DNA of 64,000 nucleotides. It comes from Adiantum capillus-veneris (lineage: Eukaryota > Streptophyta > Polypodiopsida > Polypodiales > Pteridaceae). Location of the stretch: NCBI GenBank assembly GCA_014529385.2, contig CM043968.1, positions 22,682,581-22,746,580 on the forward strand, read 5' to 3'. The notes below the pieces were generated by a model, which saw nothing but the letters and a program-made list of their open reading frames with translations, was not told where the DNA came from and did not search any database. This document shows, in pieces, positions 45,861 through 58,697 of this stretch (the stretch's first letter is position 1; the number at the start of each line of letters is the position of its first letter). The translations under genes and the position numbers were made by a program.

Positions 45861-46175
45861 ATTTCTCTCTCTTTTGAAGTATTGTTCATGCTATCTAACT
45901 AGATGTTATGCTTTTTGCGCTCTCTCCACCCAAGCACTCTTGTTATGCTCATTAGGAATCTATTCTCATGAAATGCTCACTATGTTCATGCTATTTTCCG
46001 CTACACACAAGTTACTAGGCCATTAAATGTTACATTTCTTTTTGAGAATTGAAAATTCATTTTAGAATGATTTGTCCTTCTTATGGGACTCTACATACTA
46101 TGCTTGGAAGATATCTATCAATGCTCATATGTTTTTTGACCTCTAGCTACCAGTGCGGAGGACTTGGTATTTTAT

Positions 46176-46300
46176 TAACTTGATTTGGAAAGATAGAATA
46201 AAGTTTTGGTTGTGAATTGATTATTCAAAAATCTCTCCGCACTAATAACTTGATTTGGGAAGATATGATAATTTTTTTGTTGTGAATTGATTATTCAAAA
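46176..46300 (+). repeat. tandem duplication, period 70 bp
   Basis: Two copies start TAACTTGATTTGG at 46176 and 46246 and end TGTGAATTGATTATTCAAAA. Confidence 0.85.
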
Positions 46301-47753
46301 CTTTGAACTCATTTGTTCCCTCTCGGGCGGATGATAAAAAATCGAGAAATAGCTTATATTCTTTCCATAAACGGCTCATTTAAACATAATTTTGGATTTC
46401 TTTTTGTTGAAAAAAAGACACATTATATGGCTGGACTTGATGGTTAATCTCTCACCTAGACTTTACCGATTCTTGAAGTTGATTTTCAAATTGTGGTTGC
46501 TTTGGATTCAGCAATACGGTGTTGGCTTACTTGGACTTTTTTAATGAAGAAAATTGCATATGATGTTGAGAAGCTTGTTAAAGCACCTGGTGCTATTCTT
46601 GGAATAGTTGATGGTATAAGGGTAGCTCTGTTATCATGTCCCTTACGGACTCTTTAACTTGGCCTACTTGTCAAGCTTGGAGCATCACTAATAGGAAGCT
46701 ACCCTGGGTATCTTTTCTTGTTATGGAATTGTTTTGGGTACTGGTTTTGAGTATTTGCAACACTTGGACTGGTGGGGGATTTGCTATATGGACTGAGAAA
46801 ACCATAACTCTGTTGAGTTCCTTGATGTATAGACTTACCAATGAAGGTTTTGAATAACATATTTGGTTTGGTCTTGATAGTCTACTCTTTCCTTCTAATG
46901 ATTATCCACTTGATTCTGGTTAAGCTTACCATTGTTGCTTCTAGAACAACATGGGTGAAATATGGTTTTTATTAGTGCCGGCTCTTAGCTTCTCCTAGCT
47001 CATTGCTTTGGCATGAATAGTATTTTTAGCATGATACAAATCAAATAAGTTAAGGAAGTTTATATTGCTTGACTTAAAAATTTCTCCCATTTGGATATTG
47101 GTTCTTAATCTGAGTGGATTTCATTGGCTGTGAACCCTCAAATGCCCGGGATGCTCTGCTTTATTTTTTAAAAGTAGAAAGTGAGAGAACTGAAAACATA
47201 GTATGGTTGTGACTAGATGGATTGCTCATGGAATTTATGGTAGGGGCTTCGTCTTGATTGAATGAAATTTACATATTAAGGCCCTAGCTCCTTTGCAGAA
47301 CATTAATTTTATTGTCAATTGTTTTTCAAACATTGCAATGAGCTTTAAAGAAAAGGACGGTTTTCTAAGCTTAAGAATGGGATCACTTTTTACTTTGGAT
47401 AATTTGCACACACATGATTATAGCTTGTCTAATAATTTTTGAATATGACATGGATAACAATTGATAGGTTCTTTGACACTTGTTACACATAGCCAATCTG
47501 ATAGAATCTGTTGTCTTATTTATATGGATGCAAGTGAGAATTATATCTTTGCTTAATGGTGATTAGGTTTGTTGTAGTCCAACCTTGGAGATGACGGCGT
47601 CTTTTACCTATAGATTGGTTCTTTTGCTTTGATAAATAGAACAATGCCTCATTGTGAGCATATTATACAACAATGATTCCAAAGTAGAAAAGCTTCTGTG
47701 AAAATCACTTGAAAGCCAATCGTCTTTTGCACAATGTGTTCTTTTATGTATAA

Positions 47754-47756
<3 letters not shown>

Positions 47757-47834
<78 letters not shown>
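47757..47834 (+). repeat. (CA)n microsatellite
   Basis: About 38 CA units. Confidence 0.97.
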
Positions 47835-47839
<5 letters not shown>

Positions 47840-49661
47840 ACTTACCTGTAAAGAATCCCTAGCTTATTTGACACCTTCGATTCTACTAAAACATGCTTCC
47901 TAAGCTGCACTATCTAGGGTATCCACCATGGGACTTGGCCCTTTTAAAACATAAGTAATACGTATGGTTTACTGCCTTGGGTAAACCCGACCGTGAAGGT
48001 GCTATGGTGGTTTTTTCATACCGCATCGTAGGTGGCCTCGCAGTCATAGCAGGGGATCTCTCCACTCATGAAAATCTGCTCTCTACACAGTAATGGCGGC
48101 CTTCCTCCTTCCTCTATTTAAGAGGTGAGGGCGCAACTCTTCCCCTCACTTAGCTTTGTATGTTTTTTTGCTTGCTTAAAATAGAACTGTGTGTCTATTT
48201 CTCTACTGCACCAAAGTATGGAGCTCGCAACATAAGAAACTCACGTTGGCTACTCTGCTCATAAGTTTTTCATTGCGCACCCACCTTTTTAGGGCATTTT
48301 TACTGTAATGATGTCGCTTTATCAATTTGATGGTATGGCACTTTGTGTGGATTTCACTCAGTATAACGGAACCTGTTTAAGGTTCATTGGTCAGTAAGTA
48401 TATATGGTGATGGTGTTTTGGCAAGGCCTTGACCCCACTGCTGGGTTTCGGTTTGCTGTCGACTCTGCGTAATTACTGTTATAAAGATTTTGAGGTTTTT
48501 TAGTATAGATGGTTTCGAGGTATGGCTTACCAGCTGCTACCGCTTAAACTCTGTAAAAAACTTGCCTTTTGGCTACTTTAAGTTAACTGTTTTCTGGTTT
48601 TTTTAGGGTTGCTTCCACTTAACTTGGCTAGACAGTACTCTGTCGAGGATAACCGGACATACTATGGTGCTTACTAATCATGAACATGCTTGGGGATTGC
48701 TTGTTATTGTCGCTTTTGCATGGGTTATTGATCATAGTCATGAGAAGCCTTGATAGGCCTTGTGTTTTGGTTGGATATGGGAACACAAAAAGGGTGGGTT
48801 TCTCTGACCCATTGCGCATTGATATTGAATGTTTTTAAAGGGGAGATGGTCCGGTTACACACTGTTGCTTTACTTGGTCATTACTTTATTGTTGGGATGG
48901 GGTTATGCAATACATTATCTACATTCACATAGGCGGGTGTAGCTCCGTTTGTAGCTTTGGGATTGACTTGGTACTATCACTTAAAGCATGGTATATTGCC
49001 TGTTAAAAGACCACCACTTGGGTTGGTTATGTGAATATAAAGGGGTTGACGTGCTGCGCAGTGCTATTAGAGGTTTTTTGGATTTGTAGGGGAGTTTGCC
49101 CTAATTGCATACCGTGGCGTTATTGGTTCATTACCTAGATTTTCTAAATGAGATGTTGCAAATCATAGGCGGGTATGGTTTCTTGTTTTTTGAACTATGG
49201 TAAATCGGGGCTTGGCCCAGCTGCATACGATTATTTGATGGTTTTTTCTGGCCCGAATACTTAGAGTTACTGGAGGTATTACTGGTCGTCTTGTTATTAC
49301 AATAATTTTTTTCATTCACTAATGAAAAGTGAAATTGGAAACATAAAGCATAATTCCTTTAAACTTCATGGTTGGACTCGAGGTTTGGCTTGATTCCACA
49401 AGGGCTCCTTGCCACTTTGCCAAAAAGATGTATAAGGTAAGTGATATACAAATTGGGGGATGATTTGGATTACATGTACCATGATGGGCATAACGGTACC
49501 TGACCTAAAAACAAACATAAACAAGCTTGGTGCTTTTTAGAAACTATAAATGGAATTCTCTAAAAAACTTCTTTTATAACCTCATATGGTGGTGTTTCAT
49601 TAATCTTGAAAGTAAACTTATAAACTGATAAAAGTATCAATGGGGGATTCAGAAACTTAGC

Positions 49662-49685
49662 TTAAAAGGGGTGATGGCCTTCTAA
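49662..49685 (-). repeat. covarying hairpin, copy 1
   Basis: The minus strand reads TTAGAAGG, loop CCATCACC, then CCTTTTAA; one G-T pair in the stem. Same loop as copies 2-4. Confidence 0.65.
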
Positions 49686-49740
49686 TGAAAATGATAATTG
49701 GGAAGGCTTATGCTACTTGAGGGTTACATTGTCGAGTCTT

Positions 49741-49815
49741 GACCTGTTACTTCCCCCTGTGGGTGAAGTATCAGGTCAAGACCTGATACTTTCCTTGTGT
49801 CTTGACCTGATACTT
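49741..49815 (+). repeat. GACCTGATACTT cluster with 12-bp perfect hairpin
   Basis: GACCTGTTACTT (49741), its inverted form AAGTATCAGGTC (49766), GACCTGATACTT (49780) and again at 49804. The second and third pair as a 12-bp stem with an AA loop. Confidence 0.85.
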
Positions 49816-50196
49816 TCTCTCTTCCTGTAGTGTATCTTGATCACTAAAGTTTTTCAAAAATATTCCTTCGACTATACTATATCTAAGGAATTCCGAAATT
49901 TTTCAGAATTTATGTTTACCTCTTGCTCTTTTCTCACTCTCCTCTACCTTGCTTTAAGTGTAAAGTATTGCCATAGACTTCCAAGGTGGAGCTAGACTCG
50001 ATTGGAGGTTTGTATTATTTTTATGGCTGGTTGGTGGGAACCCACATTGTGTAGATAATTTATTTTGTGAAACCATCATGTGGGAACATCTCTTGCTACC
50101 TACCAAATTAATGAATTGGGTCCTCCTCCTCAGCATCAATGTAGAGCCCTGTGAGTCCTTTGCCCAGTGGTTTTGCACTCCCAACACCCTCATGAT

Positions 50197-50200
<4 letters not shown>

Positions 50201-50249
<49 letters not shown>
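50201..50249 (+). repeat. (GT)n microsatellite
   Basis: About 24 GT units. Confidence 0.97.
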
Positions 50250-50253
<4 letters not shown>

Positions 50254-51582
50254 CTCTGAATGAATTTTCTTTGTGGCCTATTTTGGTACCTGCCGAAATC
50301 GATTAAAAAGATGGAATTGATATTATTTAAAAGTCCCTCATGTCTATGTAGGATAAATTTGCATTATATTGCTTCCTCATTTACGGTCGTGCATACATTT
50401 TTTGAGAAAACCTAATTTTTCTGGGTGAGCATTCGTGTTGTTCTAAATGGGTTATCTCTTAACATTGAGAATTCTTGCTGAAACCAATTAAACTGATGTG
50501 TTTAATTTTACTTTATGTACCTTAAGCTTGAAGATTCAAATCCTAGTGTGTGGTACATACTTATTGAGGTATATTGACTTGGCTGTTTTAAATGAGTTTT
50601 TTTGTTGCTGCGCACATAGTTGAACATACACGCCGAAATGGAATGAACTGCTTTAATTGATTCCATTTAATGTAATTGAAGCATGGGAACACTTGCACTT
50701 TCAAACACTACTTGCTTTATTTCTCACTCTTGAAAGTGATCTTCAAGGCATTATATGGTCTTACTGGAATTTCCTTTAGGTTGAAAACCTGATAATTTTT
50801 GTTGGCTGTGGTCTTGACTTGTGTTTTTGACTCTGCTATTGTTGGTCTTTTGACTGATTTGGCTTTTTCTTATAATTTCTCTTCCCAGCCTATTTTACTA
50901 AACTATCGGCTCTCTGTAGCCTTTGTTATTGTTCAGTTTTTTGTGCTTGAGATTTTTGAGATGTGGACTAATGATGGTACTTCTTCTAATGACTTGACTT
51001 TGGGAGTTACTATTTTGCGGTTGTGGACATTGATTTGCAATTGGGGGGGGCGGAGGGGGGGTTGACCTGGTGGCTACTTTGGTTCTTGAGTCTGGTTGTT
51101 ACTCATCCTAGATTGTTTGGCTGAGTTTGGCTAGCTCCTTCTAGAAACAATAAGTTATGGAGATTTGACATAAAAAGAATATGGTACATAATTATGCTTT
51201 GTTAGGCTTACTAAAATTATGACTAGATTACTAGATACTTTCATTGAATTGGCTAAAAAAATGGTTGAGCTTGGTTGTGGGATTGATTAGGGAATTGGCA
51301 TGTTGAAGGTCCTGATATTCCTTCATTGAAAAATGGTGATGATATTTCTTCAAGGCATATAAACCTTTGGCAAACAAGCGTCGATGCTTTGCTTTGAATA
51401 AATTGAATTCTAGATGACTATTATACACTGACTTTTGGAAGTATGGTTTTTCCTCATATGGGTTTAAGTGGATGCTGTAAATAACTGCATATTCAAAAGC
51501 CATGATGAAAGATTAATTATAAAAAAACTTATTAGGTAACCAAATTTGATTTGACAAAAAAGCTTTTGATAACTTATTAATC

Positions 51583-51585
<3 letters not shown>

Positions 51586-51628
<43 letters not shown>
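51586..51628 (+). repeat. (GT)n microsatellite
   Basis: About 21 GT units at the inner end of the left arm of the inverted repeat. Confidence 0.97.
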
Positions 51629-51630
<2 letters not shown>

Positions 51631-51735
51631 TACAAGTGACAGAATTTAACGGTTGTTATCCTTGTCCTACTTAAAAGTTTTTGTATCTTAAACTACACGT
51701 TCAAAATAAATTTAGAGTAAATAGTAGTATAAACC

Positions 51736-51761
51736 ATCAGAAGGCCATCAACCCTTCTAAT
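51736..51761 (+). repeat. covarying hairpin, copy 2
   Basis: ATCAGAAGG, loop CCATCAAC, CCTTCTAAT; one mismatch. Confidence 0.65.
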
Positions 51762-51840
51762 GCAAATGGCTGAATTATAAGAACCAAGTTTAAATCATAT
51801 TTTCCAACAAAAATCTAAACAATCTAAATCGTTTGTGTGG

Positions 51841-51867
51841 ATCAGAAGGCCATCACCCCCTTTTGAT
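51841..51867 (+). repeat. covarying hairpin, copy 3
   Basis: ATCAGAAGG, loop CCATCACCC, CCTTTTGAT; the second arm changes so that C pairs with G. Confidence 0.65.
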
Positions 51868-52014
51868 TCGAGTGGCATAACCAAAGTTACCAATTGTTTT
51901 TCTTTCAAATAAAGTTGGATTACTTATTAAAGTTTTTATAATCTTTCATTATGGTCTTTTAGAAAATCTTGCATTTGTCTTTACAGCATGAGATATATTT
52001 TTATTGTTGTGTGG

Positions 52015-52041
52015 ATTAGAAGGCCATCACCCCCTTCTAAT
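52015..52041 (+). repeat. covarying hairpin, copy 4
   Basis: ATTAGAAGG, loop CCATCACCC, CCTTCTAAT; a perfect 9-bp stem. Confidence 0.75.
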
Positions 52042-52715
52042 TCAAATGGCATAACAAAAGTTATCCTTTTTTTTTGGTGAATCAAATTGGGTTACCTAAT
52101 AAGCTTTTTTTGATAATTAATCTTTCATTATGGTTTTTGAATATGCAATTATTTACAACATCCACTTAAAGTCATATTAGAAAAGACCATGTAAGTGTAT
52201 AATAGTCATCTAGAATTCATTTTTTTCAAAGAAAAGCATCGACACTTGTTTTCCAAAGGCTCAAACATAAATTTATATGCCTTGAAGGAATATCAAGATC
52301 TCTAACAAGCCATATTCCCTAATCGTGTGTTTTGAAGTCAAAACAGTGAAAGTCTATAGAACCCAATCAGAGTTTTAGTGAGCCTATGTACCATGTTCTT
52401 TTTATGTCGAATCTCCACAACTTATTGTTTTTAGAAGGAGCTGGCCAAATTTAGCCAAAAAATCTAGGATGAGTAACAATGAGACTAAAGAACTAGAGTA
52501 GCTACCATGTGACCCACCATTAGTTACAAATCAATGTCCACACTAGTAAACTCAATAGTAACTCCCAAAGTACAGCCATTAGAAGAAGTAAAATCATTAG
52601 TGCACTTCTCAAAAGTCTCAAGCACAACAAAATGATCAGTAAAAAGGCTTCAAAGGGCCAATAGTTTAGCCATACAGGTTGGGAAGAGATAATATAAACA
52701 AGTGATAAAATCACG

Positions 52716-53112
52716 AGGCCTGCCCTTGATGGATGAACAAAAAACTCTTGTACTAAATCGGTACTCTCTGTCTCAAATGTAAATAGAGATGCTCTTCTTT
52801 CTGGCTGAGTTTCAAAAAAGCATATTTCATACTCAATTGTGTTTAGCCCAAGCTCTTCGGTTATTGAAAAGAGTGAGAAATTCACGAGGCGTTCATATAT
52901 GAAATCGAGACAACATGAAAAGATTCGCAAGTGATAAAGAGGAATATCAAATGTTAAAATAGCTTGTATACAAAGTAGAAGTTTGGCGCTTGTGTATACA
53001 TTTGGAAAAGGCTTGGCAAAGGAAGTGAATGTTGTAGTTGCATGTGTTTTTGCTTTTGTTTAATGGAAGGGAGGGGGGAGAGAGAGAGAGAGGGGGGGGA
53101 GGGGGGGGGGGT
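52716..53112. other. 3' flank of the Helentron-like element, no gene recognised
   Basis: AT-rich sequence followed by a purine tract. It may hold the 3' terminus of the element, which I could not define. Confidence 0.4.
53068..53111 (+). repeat. G-rich purine tract
   Basis: Runs of G separated by GAGAGA, directly after the endonuclease stop. Able in principle to form G-quadruplex or triplex DNA. Confidence 0.85.
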
Positions 53113-56100
53113 TTACTTTGGGATGAAAAGATGTATAGAAGAGTGATCTGACCAAAAGAAAAATCTCGTCCCTGATAGTGTGGATGGCATAGGAGTTTTT
53201 AGTCAAATGTGATTGAGCTTCGAGTTGTACACTGTGGTCACATCATGGATTTTTTGTTTGTATCCATGAGAGTGTAGTTTCCTTTCCAAGTGTTGATAGT
53301 GAGTATTTTTGAGGTTGTTGTCAATGTTGAAGTCGCCAATGATGATGCTTGTTTCAATGTTGGCAGCTGCATGGATCACACTCTTTAGTATTAGCAGCAA
53401 GGAATCCACTGGAATTTTTGGTGATTTGTAAATTGAGACTACATGGAGCAAAAGTTCTCCGTGTATAGAAACGAAAGCTTCAACGACTTCAATTCCAAGG
53501 GCTGATAGTTTCTTTGTGGAGTGAACAATGACATGGTCCTTGTGAAAGATTGACATACCAAATTTGTTGTAATAATGAATGTGGTTGAAACTTGGTGCAA
53601 GTGGGTTAAAGAAAGTGTTTTGTCATGTTTCTTGGAGGCATAGAATGTCTGACATCATTAAATTTGGACCACTTTTTATTTGGTGAAGATGCTTCTGGAT
53701 GGAGACAACATTTAGGGATTGAATGATGTAGTGTGTCTCTTGGAAGTGGGAAAGTAAGGAGATCAATTGTTCCCATCTAGCGTTGTTCTTTAGTCTATCC
53801 AACTCAGTGAGCACAATTGCATCAACTTTGATTTGGTTTACAAGTATTGGTTTGAGGATGTGAAGATTGACGGGATCCTTGACTCGAGAAAGAGCTGTGT
53901 AAACCAAGACATGCGCATTGATTGTTGTTGGGTCAAATGCAACCGCTTGCATTGTCAAGCCTTGTGACCTATGAATAGTTCGTGCATTTGCTGCTTGAAT
54001 GGGGAGCTGTGTCCTGGATACGCTGTTCAGGAAGTTCTTCCCAACCTGGAATTCTTTTGTTGTTTCAAAGATGGGTGTCCAATGGTGTTCTATAGATTGA
54101 GCGTAGAGACGTGCATTTTTAGCTCGTTGTTTTGCCCCTGTTGAAATATCGAAGAAATGTATCCATGCGATATGCGAATTGTTCCTTTTTTCTACGTGTT
54201 TGAGAATACCATCTGCACCATTCACTAGACCGTCGCCTATGTTGATGTTGCCTCTAGAAACCTCAACTATCATTTCGCGTTTTAGCTCCAAGGTTGTTGT
54301 CAAACCCGCAGTCATTTGAGGATCATTTGGAACGACAAGATTTTTAGAGCATGTTTTGTGGAAAGTGTCTTTCGCGTGTACTATGTATGTCTGGGTAGCC
54401 AAGCCGTTGAAAACAAGTCGATTATGTTCGTTCTTCAATTTGTTTGTGTAGAATAGATGAGGTGTCATGAATTTGTCAAACAATTTGTTTCTAAGAGTAG
54501 AGTTCACATAAAGCAAATCTTCGTCTGTTTGTTGAGCCTTCCGTATTCTATTGAGAACACAAATAAAATTTGTGTTTGATTGGCGCATTATTTGTGTTAA
54601 CTCGTGGCATTTGATATGTGTGTGCCAAAAAGAGGGTGTGAGCAATTCAACTGGTTCTTGTGGCTCGCAAAAGATCCAACGGTCCCGAACTGGGCTAGCT
54701 TGACAAAGATCTTCACAAAAAATTATGTCCAAACCACCAAATGGTTCAATGTGGTTATGCTTGATGTTGCGAAGTCTTGTATCTATGATTCTTAGAAGTC
54801 TGTTGCCTATCAAGGAGGCTTCATCAAACACAACTAGTTTGAGGTTTTTGTATAATTGTGAAAGTTCAGCAAGGTTGCTAGAAGAGAGGTTGACATTAGC
54901 TTGAAGCACGAGCGGTAGACGCAATGCAAAGTGAATTGTTGTTCCCCCAAGATTGAATGCTGCTTTGCCAGTATATGCCATTAGTAAAGCTGTGGGGAGT
55001 TCAATGTCAAGCTGAATCGCCAGGCCGTAGTGTCGAATCAGCCCTTGAACTATAGTTTGCAGCACGAAAGTCTTTCCTGTCCCTGCACCTCCTGTCAAGA
55101 AAAGATGAATAGGTTTCATTGGCTTCAATCGTTTCCTGGTTAAAATGTCATCATAAAGGGAACGTTGATCAGTGTTTAATTTTTCAACTAATGAATGGTA
55201 TTGCTCGTTCAGCAATGCGAGCTTCCTAGAAAGAGGGAGCAACCTCGCTGCAAGTGGAGGTCCTTGAAGATCAAGATCTAGATTGTATTTGTGAATTTCC
55301 ATTGTTTCTGCACTTGATGAAGTGTTCATTGAGGACTCCACAATGGTTGAAGTTGTCGTCTCCAAGCTTGAGAATTTTTTATGGTTCTCATTTATTGTTT
55401 GAGAGTGTGTGATATATTTCTCTCTCCAAGAGCTAGGTGTCAGTTCAAAGATTGACTCTTCACCAATGAACGGTAAAAACAATAAACAAAGCTCATGATA
55501 ATGTCTCTCAGAATCCTTCTCCAATTTGAAATTGATAAACCTAATAATGCGAGCTTTTTTGTTCTTTTGAGGACAACCACGAACGAGCTTGTAGTTGCTA
55601 GCGTATTCAGCCAAGCACAAGCACTATAGATCAGGTGGACGGCGTGTGTACTTTGTGACTAGGTCATCGAAGAATATATTTGTGGCCTCAGGCTGCAAAG
55701 AATCTAACATGGCTCTTCTTTTCAACAACAATGTCCTCTCGGCGCTCCAATCAGCATTTATAAACACAAATTCTCTGCTAGCACTATGCAAAGGTAGTGA
55801 CAATGCAATGTATGCTGCTTGTTGTGATGTCATTTCTTGTGCGTTGATCAATGCGCCACCAATCTTTTTCAAGCGTTCCAACGTTGGTAAGTTGTTCTTC
55901 TTGCAAGCTTCAACCACGTTTTTGATTGCTTTGCTTACGGAGCTGTCATTTTTTGTCATGTATGATGTGCAATATGCAGCTGCACCGTGTCCATTGAAAA
56001 TAAATTGAATATCAATATTTGCATCCCACAATGCACAAAGTTTCTTGTTGAAGTTATTTGTGAAAATGTCCTTGGGGTCTCTTTTCAAAAGAAGTGTTGG

Positions 56101-58655
56101 CTCTGTTATGTTTATGCAAAGTCCTTGGAGGTAGTCCTCTTCGTCCATATTCAGTGTTTCTAACCAAGCATAAAACCATCAAACGACAGTGTCGGTTCAC
56201 GTTCTAAAGCAAGGAGCTGCTGATTGATATGTCTCTTCCTATCGACAATTTGTTGTCTTGTTGTGTTGTTCACATTGTTTGGGCATAAGATAATTGTCCT
56301 TCTTGAGGGTGGTCGTGGGAAGCCAAATCGACACAAAGTTTTGTGCTTTTTGCATGTCTTGCGATGTGAGTGAATCTGGACAGCTCTCAAGGATTCATCA
56401 ACCTAATCCTTGTTTGTCGTTATATATGAATCAATAAAATTCACTACCTCGTCATTCGAAGCAATGCCAAATATAGGTGCGTTTTTTATCCAAAGCAACC
56501 CATGGTCATGTTGGCTTCCTCTTTGTTGGAACTCAGAGACAAAGAAATAATCCATCAGCTCAGCGAGAATGGTTTTGTCACGTTTTAGTTCTTTCTTTAT
56601 TTCTCTAAATTTGTGGACATAATATCGAGCTGTTGTAGTAGGATCTGATCGGACTAGTGTTCTCATGTAAGCACACCTATTGGATTGATTGTCTTCAACA
56701 ATGTGTGGATTGAGTTTAATCAAGCAATCCATCAACGGCTTCCACCTTTGCTCTGCGCACGAGAATGTAATAAAGAACGTGGGTTGCCCCAATTGTCGAA
56801 TCATAGCGAAAACATTGCGCTTAAGTTTTGCTTTGTAGTCAGTGGAAGTCCGCAAATTCTCAAAGTCACTATATCCAACTTGGGATGAAAGTAGTTGTTC
56901 GACATTGGTTGTTGAGTGAACGTCTTTAGCTTGCAGCTGATTGCCTCGTAGCTTACCTTTACGTAAACGCACCCATATAGAGCCGAGGACCTTGCCGATG
57001 ATAATCTTCATTGCCTTGAAAAAAATATTCTCGATATCTCCTGCAAAGCTCCTGTCCACATTCTTAAGCTCCCATTGCGCGACTTTCTGATACCTTTTTT
57101 TTGCCAGGAGATGATATTGCCTTCTTTGGCCAAAGAACAATGCTGGGAAAGATAACTCTTCACAAGCTTCATCGTCAAAAAGGCTCAATGGTGCAAACCC
57201 CTCGCAAGGTGCAACACTCTTGGCTTGTACATTGTGATCCACAACTTGCTGAGAAGTGTAAAGGCCATGGATAAGAGTGTCAGATGGTTCCTGATCATCT
57301 ACAGAGTTATCAAAGTTAGGAGAGATAGCAATGTCGGAGCTTAAAGAGAAGGCAGATGACCAAGAAGAATTGATAGTGGCACCATTTTCAAGATACAATG
57401 GCTTAAGCACAAGTTGATGCAATGCTCGCAGCACAAATGCGGGCCGGACAACTCCACTTAGGTATGCATGATCATATTCTAATTTTCGCTTGATCTCCAC
57501 AAGGACAATAGCTTGATCGTCTGCGAAGCGAGGCAATACAGTTTGCACCCTAGACAAATATGCCATAACGTTGACAATGCTTCCTCGCAACCCATATTGC
57601 CCCTCATAAGTAAGTTCTCTTATTTGGGCAAATGGAATTCTAAGAGACACAAGACGGCGCTCTATAGCATTCAATTGCGAAACACTCTCCATACCTTGAT
57701 TGAAAACCAGCAACCCTTGCATGCAAAAAGGTGGAATTTTTTGACATTTCAATGCCCGCTTGCAAGCAACACATGCATGCGAGTCCATGCGCGAAGCAGT
57801 GACAAGGACTCTCAACTCCTTCAAGAGAAGCAAGTCACCGTCTGATAATAGCCTCAAATTCTTACGGAAAAACAAACCATTGCAAGAGGCACATGGATAG
57901 CATGGAACATCTAGAATTTTTCTTGCGTAAAGAGTTGTTCGTGATTTTGACACCCTCACGTCAGTGCTTGGTTGTGAACTTGGGTCTTTCCACATTTTAT
58001 AAACCTTGGTTAAAATTTGCTTGCTTGAGAATGAAGAAGGATAGGACGCTTGATAGAGCTGCACAATATTTTTAGCACTTGCAAATGGATTCTCGTTAAT
58101 CAACATGGTCAAGCAAGCAATGTCATCTTTGCTCCAAACACAACGTGGCTGTTTAAAATGTTTCGATGATGCAGGAAGCCATACACATTTTGGTTCAGAA
58201 ATAATGGAAGCAAGTGAAGGTATTGCAGATGTGGATTCTAGGCTTATGCCTCCACAAAAAACAGATTTAATAAACTTCCTATTTTGGAAGACATGGACAA
58301 CGCATGTCACATTAAACTGTCGGCAAAACAAGATAACCAAGTGCATGCTCAGGAGCCGAGATGTTCCTCGTGTATGTATCAAAGTGTTCAAGTGGTCATG
58401 CAATGCTAAGCTATCAACATCACTATTTGTCCATGGTGCAATCCATACAGCTCGTGTTTCATTTTTATTGTTAGCAAGGTCAAACATTATAAGGTCAAGA
58501 AGATGTTTTTCCAATTCAATGAGAGACATAGAACAATTGAAGAGAAAAATTAAAGCTTGCAATACATCATCGTTGCTATTATATGTAGACCAAAAATTTG
58601 GCAAAACATAAAGCTTTTTGTCATCTACAAAAAAGGATGAAGGATAGGCAGCCAT
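53113..58655 (-). pseudogene. Rep (HUH) - PIF1 helicase - APE endonuclease polyprotein, broken
   Basis: The start MAAYPSSFFVDDKKLYVLP has A at -3 and G at +4. A Cys-rich N-terminal part (CYPCASCNGLFFRKN, CVACKRALKC) precedes the Rep domain with the HUH-type GSQHDHGLLW (about 56500-56515). The paired tyrosines AYCTSYMTK follow at about 55960-55985. The helicase has GGAGTGKT (Walker A, about 55075-55098), VVFDEASLIG (Walker B), THHAL-like ARTIHRSQGLT and YTALSRVKD. The endonuclease has DILCLQET, IIIGDFNID and WSDHSS and ends at TAA 53115-53113. In-frame stops: TAG 56403, TAG 56160, TAG 55624, TGA 53623, TGA 53203, plus one frameshift between 56160 and 56148. About 1,840 codons in all. Confidence 0.88.
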
Positions 58656-58697
58656 ACTAGCGTTCTTCGAGCAAAAGGCTAGGAGGAAAGATACAAT

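Larger units (their letters stand above)
45861..50864. other. AT-rich intergenic DNA, no gene recognised
   Basis: Contains a 70-bp-period duplication (46176-46300), (CA)n and (GT)n tracts, one of the covarying hairpins (49662) and a hairpin cluster at 49741-49815. Short open frames (46636-46857, 48750-48932) match nothing known. Weakly repeated segments about 225 bp apart occur at 48780-49210. Confidence 0.5.
50865..52715. repeat. long imperfect inverted repeat (arms about 0.7 kb)
   Basis: The left arm (about 50865-51570) and right arm (about 52055-52715) match as reverse complements, by eye roughly 80%. Shared blocks include GTTACTCATCCTAGATT, AACAATAAGTT(A/G)TGGAGATT and GGTTACCTAATAAG. 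The spacer of about 0.5 kb holds a (GT)n tract and hairpin copies 2 and 3. No gene. It could be a foldback-type element or two opposed copies of one repeat. Confidence 0.75.
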
